Assembly: GCF_018861315.1 (NCBI RefSeq)
Contig: NZ_JAHLDL010000031.1
Coordinates: 1 to 56,519, forward strand
Source: Clostridium bowmanii
GTDB taxonomy: Bacteria > Bacillota > Clostridia > Clostridiales > Clostridiaceae
Direction: 5' to 3'
DNA length: 56,519 nt
Both the position numbers and the translations under genes were made by a program. Positions within the stretch are counted from its first letter, which is position 1. Each line of letters begins with the position of its first letter. Under the pieces are notes generated by a model. It ran no database searches, was not told the DNA's origin, and saw nothing but the letters and a program-made list of their open reading frames with translations. Shown here piece after piece: positions 1 through 7,798 of this stretch.

Positions 1-84
1 ATCCGAAGTAAGACGCCCATGGAGTTAGTAGGTATGTCATAGGTTGTTATGTTAAGGGTTACGAGGACGTAGATGTGGGAAAAT

Positions 85-542
85 TTATTGGTAACAATAG
101 AAGCTCGTGACTTCAGTCATGGGAGGTTCACTATATTCTATTGCAACATACGTCTGGCAAAGCTTTTCGCCTATAAAGACATCTATCTTTCCTATTTCAC
201 TCGCAATTTTCTTTGCTTCTTCATGAAGCGGCAAATACGAAATGCCAACAGACATAATAAAATTGTTCATAGTATATTTAACGCGGTTTGGCTTGTTGTG
301 TATCGCGATACGCACCCCATTAAGCATTGACAAAAGCTTATCCTTGTCAAATTAACTGTCTTTACGAGTGCCTAATAGCCGCTCGTAGCAACTCCAGCCA
401 GCCGCCACTTCTAATTCTTTTCCGCTATCAATTCAACGGTCGGCAACGGAAAAGGCAATATCTGTTTCGGCAAGGGTTACTGCTACAATAAATTCCGAAA
501 TCATATAAAAATAAGCGCACGAAAATCAGTAAGTTTATTCAT
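85..542 (-). pseudogene. decayed DNA alkylation repair (AlkD-like) gene
   Basis: The last ~80 codons read as the C-terminal HEAT-repeat end of a DNA alkylation repair protein (COG4912-like): RVKYTMNNFIMSVGIS, then an EEAKKIASEIGKIDV stretch. Upstream the same reading frame continues (AAGWSCYERLLGTRKDS) but is cut by TAA at complement 352-354 and TGA at complement 433-435; homologous sequence (LPTVELIAEK) switches frame near 415. A possible original start, ATG at complement 540-542 with GGAG before it, runs into stops within 15 codons. At about 150 codons the locus is shorter than the family (~230 residues), so material is also missing. The family assignment is from recalled family motifs, not a search. 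Positions 1-84 and 543-670 hold nothing I recognise. Confidence 0.6.
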
Positions 543-677
543 AACTTCACTCCATTCAAAAATTAGAAAAAACCTACCCCATAGATCAATTAGGATAATA
601 GCATATGATATTTAAAGAAACGTGCAAGAATGCTTTAACCTGTTCAATATACTGAAAAATGCATATAAAATTGTGTG

Positions 678-705
678 ACCAATATTAGCAATGCGGCATA
701 CTTTA
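678..705 (+). promoter_or_regulatory. candidate sigma-K promoter of the C1q-like gene
   Basis: ACC at 678-680 and CATACTTTA at 697-705 are separated by 16 bases. This fits the published sigma-K pattern (AC, 16-17 bases, CATANNNTA) exactly. The predicted start near 712 would leave a ~37-base leader before the ATG at 749. It implies late mother-cell expression during sporulation. No good sigma-A promoter was seen here. Confidence 0.5.
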
Positions 706-748
706 AAGTGAACACTAAATCTTCTAAATTTAAGGAGTGTTGAAATAA

Positions 749-1252
749 ATGGCTATTACAAGTTCTTATGAATGTTTAGATTATAATAGGCACTGCAACG
801 ATAGACCTACTAGACCTGATATAGCACTAAATACAATAGAAACCTCACATCCAGGTCTACAGAATATAGTTTCAAAAAATCCAATACTTTTAGGTTCAAT
901 AGTTGATAGAACGAAAACAGGCAGAAGTATACAACTGAATGGAAATAGATTGATTTTCAGTGTAGCAGGGCTATATTTAGTGACTTATAGCACATCTGCA
1001 GTATGGACCAGACTTCCCTATGGAACCAACGAGGCGATAATCCAATTAAAGCTCAATCAAAAACTATTAGATGGTTCGGAAACAAGAGTTCAAGTGTTAA
1101 CACCAGATCTCGCTGAAAACCAAAAGGCAAATTTAGCTAAGACAGTCCTTGTTCCCGTAACTACTAGAAACTCATCTTTAACTTTAATAAATACAAGCTT
1201 GCAAATTATGGGGTTCATAAACACAACAGTAACTGTTGTAAAAGTAGGATAA
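749..1252 (+). CDS. C1q/TNF-like jelly-roll protein, probable spore-surface protein
   Basis: 167 residues with no signal peptide. The start ATG follows AAGGAG at a normal distance. Residues ~45-167 show the beta-strand pattern of the C1q/TNF-like jelly roll seen in BclA-type C-terminal domains: a 'GLYLVTYSTSA' strand, an 'IQLKLNQKLLDGS' strand, then a polar hairpin and a C-terminal 'INTTVTVVKVG' strand. The N-terminal ~40 residues are Asn/Arg/Thr-rich and there is no collagen-like Gly-X-Y tract, unlike classical exosporium filaments. Together with a sigma-K-type promoter this suggests a trimeric protein of the spore coat or exosporium. Fold and location are inference; the exact family is not identified. 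Confidence 0.7.
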   Translation: MAITSSYECLDYNRHCNDRPTRPDIALNTIETSHPGLQNIVSKNPILLGSIVDRTKTGRSIQLNGNRLIFSVAGLYLVTYSTSAVWTRLPYGTNEAIIQLKLNQKLLDGSETRVQVLTPDLAENQKANLAKTVLVPVTTRNSSLTLINTSLQIMGFINTTVTVVKVG

Positions 1253-1778
1253 TAGAAAGTTAATGTAAGGAACCGATCTTTTAGATAACGGTTCCTTTCT
1301 AAAACTCTTTAAAAAGTGCCCTTCCTTCCTCATGCCTACTTTTTCTAAAAGTCTAATTGAATTTGTATTATTAGGATCAGCAGATGCAGTAATCCTATGC
1401 TTCTTAAGATCAACAAATAAATAATTAATTACTGCTTTTAATGATTCTATCGCATAACCCTGTTCTTGGTATTTTGGAGCTAATGTATAACCTACCTCAA
1501 CCTGATCATTGTCTTCTAAAAAGTGAATTCCTATGTCGCCTACTAACATATCTCCATTCTTGTTAAGAATGGCTAATTGGAACCAAGTATTTGGAATATT
1601 AGGATTTCTTGAATTATTGTTAATAAAATCATCAATTTGTTTTATGTTATCTGGCATAAATGACTGATATTTATATACCTCAGGTAATGAACGGTACTTA
1701 AAAAGATCTTCTCTATCGTATATTTCAAGTTTCCTCAAAACGTAACCTATCTGTTGTTATAGTTGCAAAAGTGTTCAT
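1184..1778 (-). pseudogene. frameshifted GNAT (RimJ/RimL-type) N-acetyltransferase
   Basis: The body (about complement 1740-1310) is a GNAT fold of the RimJ/RimL type: 'YRSLPEVYKYQSF', 'VEVGYTLAPKYQEQGYA' (acetyl-CoA-binding region) and 'NTNSIRLLEKVGMRKEGHF'. The natural start appears to be ATG at complement 1776-1778 behind GGAGGTG, encoding MNTFATITTDRLR. That frame meets TGA soon afterwards, while the domain continues in another frame. One extra T in the TTTT run near 1741-1745 would explain it. The 3' end is also abnormal: after 'EGHFLKSF' the usual last strand is replaced by sequence read through the neighbouring terminator. Internal initiation could still make a shortened protein. Confidence 0.65.
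1267..1297 (+). terminator. terminator after the C1q-like gene
   Basis: A 9-bp inverted repeat (AAGGAACCG / CGGTTCCTT) with a 13-base loop lies 14 bases after the stop of the C1q-like gene, followed by a short T-rich stretch. The GNAT pseudogene frame on the other strand reads straight through it. Confidence 0.65.
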
Positions 1779-1858
1779 AAAACACCTCCATTTAGTTTAA
1801 ACAAATTTATGTACCAAAGGATACATGAATATTTCTGCTTATTAATTAAAGGTTAAAG

Positions 1859-2179
1859 TTAAATTTTATCTATTCCTTTTAGTTTTAAAATAACTCTTAA
1901 CTGTGCTTTTGTATCCTCATTGATATTATTATTTTTCTTAACCATCATATAAGTTTTGCTTATCTTATCACTTTGTACTTGATTATAAGTAATTTTAGGT
2001 AGTTTGTTAATTTTTGAAATATAGTTATGGACTCCTTCATCCGTTAAGTTTTTTATAAGATTACTATTATATTTTTCTATTAACTTGTAATAATTTTTTC
2101 TGGCCATATAAAACCTTGTCGTTAAATACGTATATATGGCTGTAGACGGCACTAATAATCTAATTATTATTTTCCACAT
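1859..2179 (-). CDS. small membrane-anchored protein of unknown function
   Basis: 106 residues, ATG preceded by AAGGGG. Residues ~4-24 (IIIRLLVPSTAIYTYL) form one membrane segment or uncleaved signal anchor. The rest is Lys/Asn-rich, highly basic and probably cytoplasmic, with no motif I recognise. It is followed by the serine hydrolase gene on the same strand, but that gene lies upstream in transcription with 39 bases between, so the two could be co-transcribed. No function can be assigned. Confidence 0.55.
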   Translation of the reverse strand: MWKIIIRLLVPSTAIYTYLTTRFYMARKNYYKLIEKYNSNLIKNLTDEGVHNYISKINKLPKITYNQVQSDKISKTYMMVKKNNNINEDTKAQLRVILKLKGIDKI

Positions 2180-2218
2180 ATTATATATCCCCTTTTTATA
2201 AATAAATTTAATTATATT

Positions 2219-3670
2219 TTAATATAATTCTCCTCTTAAATTTGGAAGCTCCTTAGTACCAAATGATACATTAACATTTCCGCTTATTTCTATCTTATTA
2301 CCCTTAAAGTAAAGTTTAATTGTGTAGCAAAATGGAGTTTCAATAAATTGTATCTTCATAATAAAGGTATTAGTGCTGGACCAATATCCATATGATGAGG
2401 TAGCACTCATTGTTCCAAGTAAATCCGTTTTATCTTCAAGTCTTTTCTCTATACCACCTGAAATTTTATATTCACCTTTACTGTGAACTATAGAAATCTG
2501 AAATTTAGAATCTTCAAACCTTATTGATAACTGGTCAAATCCAAATTTATTCTCTTGTAAGTTATAATATTTATCACATATTTGATTTTCCACTGTTGAC
2601 ATCTCTGTGTTATTATCTAAATAACATTCTTTACTCACGGGTAACTTAAGACTTAGAAGTTTTTCTGTAAGCTCATCATACCCCTCAGCATTATCTGTAA
2701 GTATTCCCTTTCCTAGTTGAGGAAGTAAATGCTTCCAGATAAGACTAAGCACAGGTTGCATATCATCAATGCCACTATTTATTGCAACAACCATATCCTG
2801 ATCAGGCATTACAACGCAGTACTGACCAAAAGCTCCATCACCTCTATACGCATTATGGCGACATCTCCAGAATTGATAACCATATCCCTGTTCCCAATCG
2901 CTGTCTTTGCTACTTCCATTAGAAATATGGCTTTTAGTCGCTTCCACAACCCATGCTTCAGGTATTAATGCTTTGCCATTGTACATACCTTTTTCAAGAT
3001 ACATCTGTCCAAACTTTGCGATATCTTCAGTCTTTATACTTAGCCCAAATCCACCAGTATTTATTCCTTTAGGGCAGGTTTCAAAGGTTGCGCCTTCAAT
3101 ACCTAGTGGTTTAAAAATTCGTGGTGTAAGATAATTTAAGAGTGTATGCCCTGTTACCTTCTGAACAATTGCTGAAAGCATATATGTGGCAGCTGTGTTA
3201 TAAACAAAATATGTGCCTGGCTCATGTTCTACCTCAAGTTCAAGAAATCCCTTTACCCAGTTGCCTTCCGTTTGTAAAACAACATGATCTGTAGTGTCCT
3301 TATCATGCCCAGTTGACATGGATAATAAGTGCTTTATTTTCATTACGGAAAGATTTTCGCTTATATTTTCTGGTAGCTCCTTAGGGAAGTAAGCTATTAC
3401 CTTATCCTCCACAGATATGAGACCTTCATTAACTGCAAGCCCCACTGCTGTTGAAGTAAAGCTTTTACTAAGTGAGAACAGCATGTGTTTAAGCTCAGAT
3501 CTATATGGTGCCCACCACCCTTCTGAAACCACGTTTCCATGCCTTAGTATCATTAACCCATGAATTTCGTTTTCTTCTTTTTCTAAGTCATCAATAAAAT
3601 CCAAAATAGCTTTAGAAGGTATACCTTGCTTCTCCGGTGTGCTTCTTGGAAGTTGCTTGTTACTGTTCAT
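2219..3670 (-). CDS. serine hydrolase, beta-lactamase/penicillin-binding-like family
   Basis: 483 residues from the ATG 8 bases after GAGGAG; an in-frame GTG 9 bases upstream overlaps the ribosome binding site and is unlikely. The class C beta-lactamase/D-alanyl carboxypeptidase-like fold is shown by the SxxK motif S66-L-S-K69 and the tyrosine motif at Y157 (VYNTAATYML), which has Thr where Asn is usual. A later 'YRGDGAFGQYCVVMP' region sits where the third motif (HxG/KTG) is expected. No signal peptide is visible, so it is probably cytoplasmic. The C-terminal ~130 residues form a separate beta-rich domain found in some such hydrolases. Substrate unknown; esterase or peptidase activity is as likely as beta-lactam hydrolysis. 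Confidence 0.8.
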   Translation of the reverse strand: MNSNKQLPRSTPEKQGIPSKAILDFIDDLEKEENEIHGLMILRHGNVVSEGWWAPYRSELKHMLFSLSKSFTSTAVGLAVNEGLISVEDKVIAYFPKELPENISENLSVMKIKHLLSMSTGHDKDTTDHVVLQTEGNWVKGFLELEVEHEPGTYFVYNTAATYMLSAIVQKVTGHTLLNYLTPRIFKPLGIEGATFETCPKGINTGGFGLSIKTEDIAKFGQMYLEKGMYNGKALIPEAWVVEATKSHISNGSSKDSDWEQGYGYQFWRCRHNAYRGDGAFGQYCVVMPDQDMVVAINSGIDDMQPVLSLIWKHLLPQLGKGILTDNAEGYDELTEKLLSLKLPVSKECYLDNNTEMSTVENQICDKYYNLQENKFGFDQLSIRFEDSKFQISIVHSKGEYKISGGIEKRLEDKTDLLGTMSATSSYGYWSSTNTFIMKIQFIETPFCYTIKLYFKGNKIEISGNVNVSFGTKELPNLRGELY

Positions 3671-3861
3671 ATAATTCACTCCTCATAATATATAGTGTAC
3701 TCACTTATATGTTTAATTAACTTATCTTATATAGAAGTATATATTTTCATTTATTTAAGTATCCATACACCTATGTTTCTACATTAATTCTCAATACCCT
3801 TTATACAAAGTAACGTTTTTGTTAATAATTTCTAATTAATTATTCCGGTCAATAAAAGAAA

Positions 3862-3881
3862 GGAACAGATTAATCTGTTCC
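3862..3881 (-). terminator. terminator of the Old Yellow Enzyme gene
   Basis: A perfect 20-base palindrome (GGAACAGATTAATCTGTTCC) is followed on the minus strand by TTTCTTTTATT. It sits ~125 bases after the stop of the flavin reductase gene. The rest of the gene-free stretch 3671-4006 is A+T-rich leader or trailer with no further structure that I see. Confidence 0.6.
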
Positions 3882-4006
3882 CTTTTTACGTTCAATTATA
3901 TATAAGTTAAATCTGTCTTGATTCCATTGCACTTATAATCCTAATATTAGTATTTTATGTTAATTTTCTATTTGTAAATAAACTTTTGTACCTATTAATA
4001 TTATTT

Positions 4007-5065
4007 TTATTTATTATCTCTCTCAAATATAACTTTCCCCACACAAACCTTAGACTGACCAAACCACATACATTTTGCACAATTCAAGCATTTTCCAGTA
4101 TCTTTGCCTTCTTTGGCATCATTTGCCCAATTAGGATTTATAAGAAATCCTTTTGCAATATCTACAATGTCTACATTTGTTTCATTTAATATTTCTTCTG
4201 CAATCTCCGCTGAATTAATTCCGTTAACTGCAAATACTGGAATTGAAACTTCTTCTTTAATTTTCTGCGCTGCATAAACAGCATTAGAATATTTATACTT
4301 TTCATTTACATTCATTTCCTGTTCGCTCATAAATCCATAAGAAATATCAAGGAGATTAATTCCATTTTTTTCTAATACTTTAGCATAATGTATTCCGTCT
4401 TCTATTGTTGGTTCAAATCCTCCCAAACGGATTCCAACAATAAATTCTTTTGGTGTTACATTCCTAATTCCTTCTATTATTTCTATTACAAACTTTTCAG
4501 GATTACTACCATATTTATCAGTTCTCTTATTTACTTTTTTATTTAAAAATTGGCTTATTAAATAGGCATGGCATCCATGAAGTTCAACCCCGTCATATCC
4601 TGCCCTATAAGCTCTTGTCGCAGCTTCAATAAAATTATTTTGAATAGATTTTATATCTTCACTAGTCATTTCATGACCAACAACAACACTTCCAGAATAA
4701 TTTTTATATTCATAGGAACTTGGACATATTGGGTCTTCTGATATTCCAACAACTCCTGCATGATGAATTTGAATGAATATTGGACAATCTTCTTTGTGAA
4801 CTGCATTAACTATACTTTTTAGTCCTTCGATTTGACCATCTTCCCATATTCCAAGTTGATTTTTTGATAATTTTCCATCATTATTAACACATGTAGCCTC
4901 TTGAATTATAAGCCCTGCTCCACCTTTGGCTAATTCTGTATAACGTTCTACATTTTCAGATGCTACGTATCCATCATCTCTAAATCCAATAACCATGGGA
5001 GGAACACATATACGATTCTTCATTTTAACATTTTTAATGCTAAACTCTGTAAATAATTTTTTCAA
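4007..5065 (-). CDS. Old Yellow Enzyme-family NADH:flavin oxidoreductase (TIM-barrel only)
   Basis: 352 residues starting at TTG (AGGAG 9 bases upstream). The FMN-binding TIM barrel is clear: 'NRICVPPMVIGF' at the N-terminus, 'IQIHHAGV', the catalytic 'HGCHAYLISQFLNKKVNKRTDKYG' signature (~residues 165-188), and late glycine-rich phosphate-binding strands. The C-terminus carries C-x2-C-x2-C plus a further Cys (KCLNCAKCMW...VC), like the 4Fe-4S site joining the barrel to the rest of 2,4-dienoyl-CoA reductase/trimethylamine dehydrogenase. The FAD/NAD half of those enzymes is missing, so electrons probably come from another protein. The promoter carries a motif shared with the nitroreductase gene at 18545. 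Natural substrate unknown; enoates or electrophiles are likely. Confidence 0.85.
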   Translation of the reverse strand: MKKLFTEFSIKNVKMKNRICVPPMVIGFRDDGYVASENVERYTELAKGGAGLIIQEATCVNNDGKLSKNQLGIWEDGQIEGLKSIVNAVHKEDCPIFIQIHHAGVVGISEDPICPSSYEYKNYSGSVVVGHEMTSEDIKSIQNNFIEAATRAYRAGYDGVELHGCHAYLISQFLNKKVNKRTDKYGSNPEKFVIEIIEGIRNVTPKEFIVGIRLGGFEPTIEDGIHYAKVLEKNGINLLDISYGFMSEQEMNVNEKYKYSNAVYAAQKIKEEVSIPVFAVNGINSAEIAEEILNETNVDIVDIAKGFLINPNWANDAKEGKDTGKCLNCAKCMWFGQSKVCVGKVIFERDNK

Positions 5066-5136
5066 AATTACACACTCCTATTTCATTATTTCATTTACTC
5101 TTAAACTTTCTGTATTTACTGTTGAACAATAGTATT

Positions 5137-5175
5137 ACTATAACTGTAATATAAGCTTAATACAAGTACGCACTT
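5137..5175 (-). promoter_or_regulatory. promoter and candidate operator of the OYE gene
   Basis: On the minus strand TTGTAT (complement 5160-5165), 17 bases, TATAGT (complement 5137-5142) form a sigma-A-like promoter. Overlapping the -35 is AAGTGCGTACTT (complement 5164-5175), a quasi-palindrome preceded by an A-tract. The same 12-mer with the same A-tract stands at the -35 of the ferredoxin-nitroreductase gene (18447-18458). In both cases it is about 100 bases before the start codon. An HxlR- or MarR-type redox regulator is the natural guess. Confidence 0.5.
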
Positions 5176-5207
5176 TTTTTATTCCTAGTTTCAAAAACAA
5201 TACTAAC

Positions 5208-5238
5208 GGGGTCAGGCCCCTGTAAATAATTGTAAATA
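5208..5238 (+). repeat. REP-like element, copy 1
   Basis: A GGGGTCAGGCCCC near-palindrome followed by TGTAAATAATTG. Related copies are at 19373-19400 and 32798-32822, all in the same orientation. GGGGTCWGACCC cores of this type often accompany IS200/Y1-type transposases, but none is present in this window. Confidence 0.55.
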
Positions 5239-5288
5239 GGTTTATTGTATAAACCCATACCAATTTATATATAATTCCTAAAATTACA

Positions 5289-5384
5289 GATGATTCCGTA
5301 AGAGTTGTATTATCATGGGGGAGTCCTGTGCAGCGTTATTTTAATAATGTTGAAGATATGAAATGGTGGACTTCAGCTAAATAA
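5289..5384 (+). other. orphan C-terminal coding remnant
   Basis: An open stretch ends at TAA 5382-5384 and reads like a real protein tail (VRVVLSWGSPVQRYFNNVED), with no start codon or ribosome binding site. It is probably the last piece of a deleted gene, next to the REP-like copy. Family not recognised. The remainder of 5239-5460 is featureless. Confidence 0.3.
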
Positions 5385-5461
5385 TGTTGTTAAAGGGCAT
5401 TTATAGTTACAATAAATCTTCCCTTTTAGACATGAATATCTGTAGTTACAAATATGCATAG

Positions 5462-5498
5462 AAAAGCACAAGATGTATTGAATACAACTTGTGCTTTT
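5462..5498 (-). terminator. terminator after the CWB2 surface-protein gene
   Basis: An inverted repeat AAAAGCACAAG / CTTGTGCTTTT around a 15-base loop, beginning 10 bases past the stop codon of the minus-strand gene and flanked by T-rich sequence on that strand. Confidence 0.7.
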
Positions 5499-5507
5499 GT
5501 TTATTAG

Positions 5508-7466
5508 TTATTGTCTGTTTAATAACAGCTTATTTGTACCATCCATATTAATTCTATAAACATTAGAATGACTATCTTGTGTATATAAATAAATTTGATT
5601 TCGTAACAACCAGCTATTATTAATAGTTCCTTTAAATCTGGCACTTTGAATTACACCATCTTTGGTTATCTTATATAAATCTACAACAGTACCTGTACTA
5701 TTCCTAATATATTCTCCAAAATAATATAAATTACCATTTAAAACATTAAACGTGTAGGCCCGTGGTGTATCACACAACTTAATTTTTTCAGTTCCATCCG
5801 TTCTCATTTTAAATATGCTCATTCCCTTACCAGTATCTTTCTCATCAATATAAGTTGAGTAATAAATAAAATCTCCTTCGACAACTAAGAACCGAATTTT
5901 CTCATCACTAGGTATTTTCATGTTTTCCGTTCTGTCAATCTTTATTCTATAAAGATTAGTAGTAAAATTAGTCCAACTAGTCTCTTTATTTTTAAAGTAA
6001 TAGATGTAGTTTCCCGAAATATTTATTCTATTACAAGCATCATCGACAATTTTTGTTCGGCTGCTACCATCCACCTTAATTTTATACAATTTTCCACTAT
6101 CTGAATAATTGCAGTAATAAATCCAGTCTCCCATAACCATCATTTCTCTTGCATCATCACTACAAATCTTTGTTTTACCAGTTCCATCTGTTTTTAGTTT
6201 ATAAATTCCTTCTGTTATTACCACTTCATACTCAGCAGCAACATCCATCCAATTTGCAACACTCTCATAATAAATCCATTCTCCAATAATATTTATATTG
6301 GATTTTGTTATCCTAGCACTATTGCCTCTAATGATAGAGTTTGAATCTTTATCTAATCGTATACTTTCACTACCATCTTTTTTAATTTTATAAATTCCAT
6401 CTAAATAATAATAGTCCCACGCACCTTGCGTAGCTACAAGCCCACACCCTCGGTATCTGTAATCTCCACCCTTTAAGTTTCCGTTGGTATTCCCATACTT
6501 TTGTAGTAGCTCTTCAACGATATCCTCAGAAACCACATCTGTTTGTCCAATAGCCTTTACCTCCGTAGTGTCCTGGAGCTTTGATGCTATACTACCTTTT
6601 AGTTTATCTATTGATCCGTTACTTACTAAGCAAACAGGTGATTTTGATTGACATGCTAGCGCAGAAGCTGCTAATGCATCGGGGTAGTTGTTACCTGTTG
6701 TAGCATAAATAGAATTAAAATCTAATTCCTGTGAAAATTTATTTAGAACTGCTACATTAGTAGCATATCTATCATGACCTTGTAGACGTTCTACATTAGG
6801 GAAATTACTTGCTACCCCATCACTTACAACATCATTTCCTCCTATTACATAGGTAGTTTCTATATCATTATTTTTTAGATATAGTGCTACACCACTGGGT
6901 AAGTTGTTTTTCCCAGTAAGTAAAATTGGCATTCCCTTTTGTGCTGCAATAGAGGATATTGATATGGCATCAGGAAAATTTTCACCTGTTGCAACTGCTA
7001 CCTCTGTACTTTTATCTAATTGCTGCGCAACTTTAATAGAAGTTTCATATCGATTTGCTCCGTATATCCTTGTACACTTTATATTCATAGCCTTTAGTGT
7101 ATTTAAAACATCGTCAGAAATAACACCTGGTCCACCTACTATAATAATTTCTTCAACCTTAAGCCTTTTTAATTCTTGCTCTACTTCAGGAAGCAGCTCA
7201 TTTTTTTCATTTAATAATATCGGTGCACCAAGTTTTTTTGCAAGTGGCGCCGCACAAAGTGCATCTGGGAAATCCTGCCCTGTAGCTAAAACAACAGATT
7301 TAGACTTGTCCACCCAACCTGCTTTAGATATTTGTATAGCTGTTTGATATCTATCTTTGCCCCCAATTCTCACTTTTGATTCAGAAGCATTAGCATCATT
7401 TGCCACTGTGAATGTTATAAAAATACTACAGCAAATTATCAATAGAGATTTTAAATTAATTTTCAT
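5508..7466 (-). CDS. secreted cell-surface protein: three CWB2 repeats plus DUF5050-like propeller
   Basis: 652 residues; AAGGGGGA precedes the ATG. Residues 1-27 are a signal peptide (KINLKSLLIICCSIFITFTVA). Residues ~33-330 contain three cell-wall-binding type 2 (CWB2) units, each opening with 'R..G.(D/N)RY.T' (GGKDRYQTA, GANRYETS, GHDRYATN) and containing 'ATG..FPDA(L/I)' and 'GG..V(I/V)S' segments. Three such repeats form the trimeric wall anchor known in clostridia, bound to an anionic wall polymer. Residues ~335-652 are repeated 'IYKIKKDGS/YYxxxxxxLYKIKxDGT' beta units of the DUF5050/prolow-density-receptor-like type, likely a beta-propeller exposed outside. Function beyond attachment or sensing is unknown. 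Confidence 0.85.
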   Translation of the reverse strand: MKINLKSLLIICCSIFITFTVANDANASESKVRIGGKDRYQTAIQISKAGWVDKSKSVVLATGQDFPDALCAAPLAKKLGAPILLNEKNELLPEVEQELKRLKVEEIIIVGGPGVISDDVLNTLKAMNIKCTRIYGANRYETSIKVAQQLDKSTEVAVATGENFPDAISISSIAAQKGMPILLTGKNNLPSGVALYLKNNDIETTYVIGGNDVVSDGVASNFPNVERLQGHDRYATNVAVLNKFSQELDFNSIYATTGNNYPDALAASALACQSKSPVCLVSNGSIDKLKGSIASKLQDTTEVKAIGQTDVVSEDIVEELLQKYGNTNGNLKGGDYRYRGCGLVATQGAWDYYYLDGIYKIKKDGSESIRLDKDSNSIIRGNSARITKSNINIIGEWIYYESVANWMDVAAEYEVVITEGIYKLKTDGTGKTKICSDDAREMMVMGDWIYYCNYSDSGKLYKIKVDGSSRTKIVDDACNRINISGNYIYYFKNKETSWTNFTTNLYRIKIDRTENMKIPSDEKIRFLVVEGDFIYYSTYIDEKDTGKGMSIFKMRTDGTEKIKLCDTPRAYTFNVLNGNLYYFGEYIRNSTGTVVDLYKITKDGVIQSARFKGTINNSWLLRNQIYLYTQDSHSNVYRINMDGTNKLLLNRQ

Positions 7467-7692
7467 ATGTTCCCCCTTGTATCATTATAAAATTTTTAAG
7501 TTCAATTATATTATGATTTAATGCAAAAATAATTTAATATTAGGTCACCTTATTATTACGTATTAAGGTAGATTTTTCAATGTTTATTTATGTATTTATC
7601 AGAGATGTTAAACTTTCTTACACCTTCATATTCCATTCCACTCATTGTATTAAAATCTACTCCAAGATCCTTAGCTGTATTTATACAAAAAA
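7467..7692. other. gene-poor spacer with coding remnants
   Basis: Apart from the terminator at 7693-7721, this spacer (to 7798) holds only minus-strand fragments that read like protein pieces: KDLGVDFNTMSGMEYEGVRK (about complement 7580-7680) and, beyond the hairpin, NLVGSNGNLSWSDKNMPSWT ending at complement 7729. No start sites. They are probably leftovers of one deleted gene. Confidence 0.3.
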
Positions 7693-7721
7693 TAGCTAGT
7701 AAAACTAAGTTTTACTAGCTA
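7693..7721 (-). terminator. terminator downstream of the ABC-F gene
   Basis: TAGCTAGTAAAAC / GTTTTACTAGCTA with a 3-base loop, followed on the minus strand by TTTTTTG. It is the first terminator reached after the ABC-F stop codon, 77 bases away. Confidence 0.75.
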
Positions 7722-7798
7722 CTCATTTAATATATTATTCGTCCAACTTGGCATATTTTTATCGCTCCAACTTAGATTACCATTACTACCAACTAAAT

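Noticed and set aside
73-330. 85-codon plus-strand open frame
   Set aside because: Antisense of the alkylation-repair remnant, which carries the recognisable motifs.
2219-3670. Beta-lactamase resistance gene
   Set aside because: Motifs place it in the broad serine-hydrolase family without a signal peptide; a resistance role is not supported.
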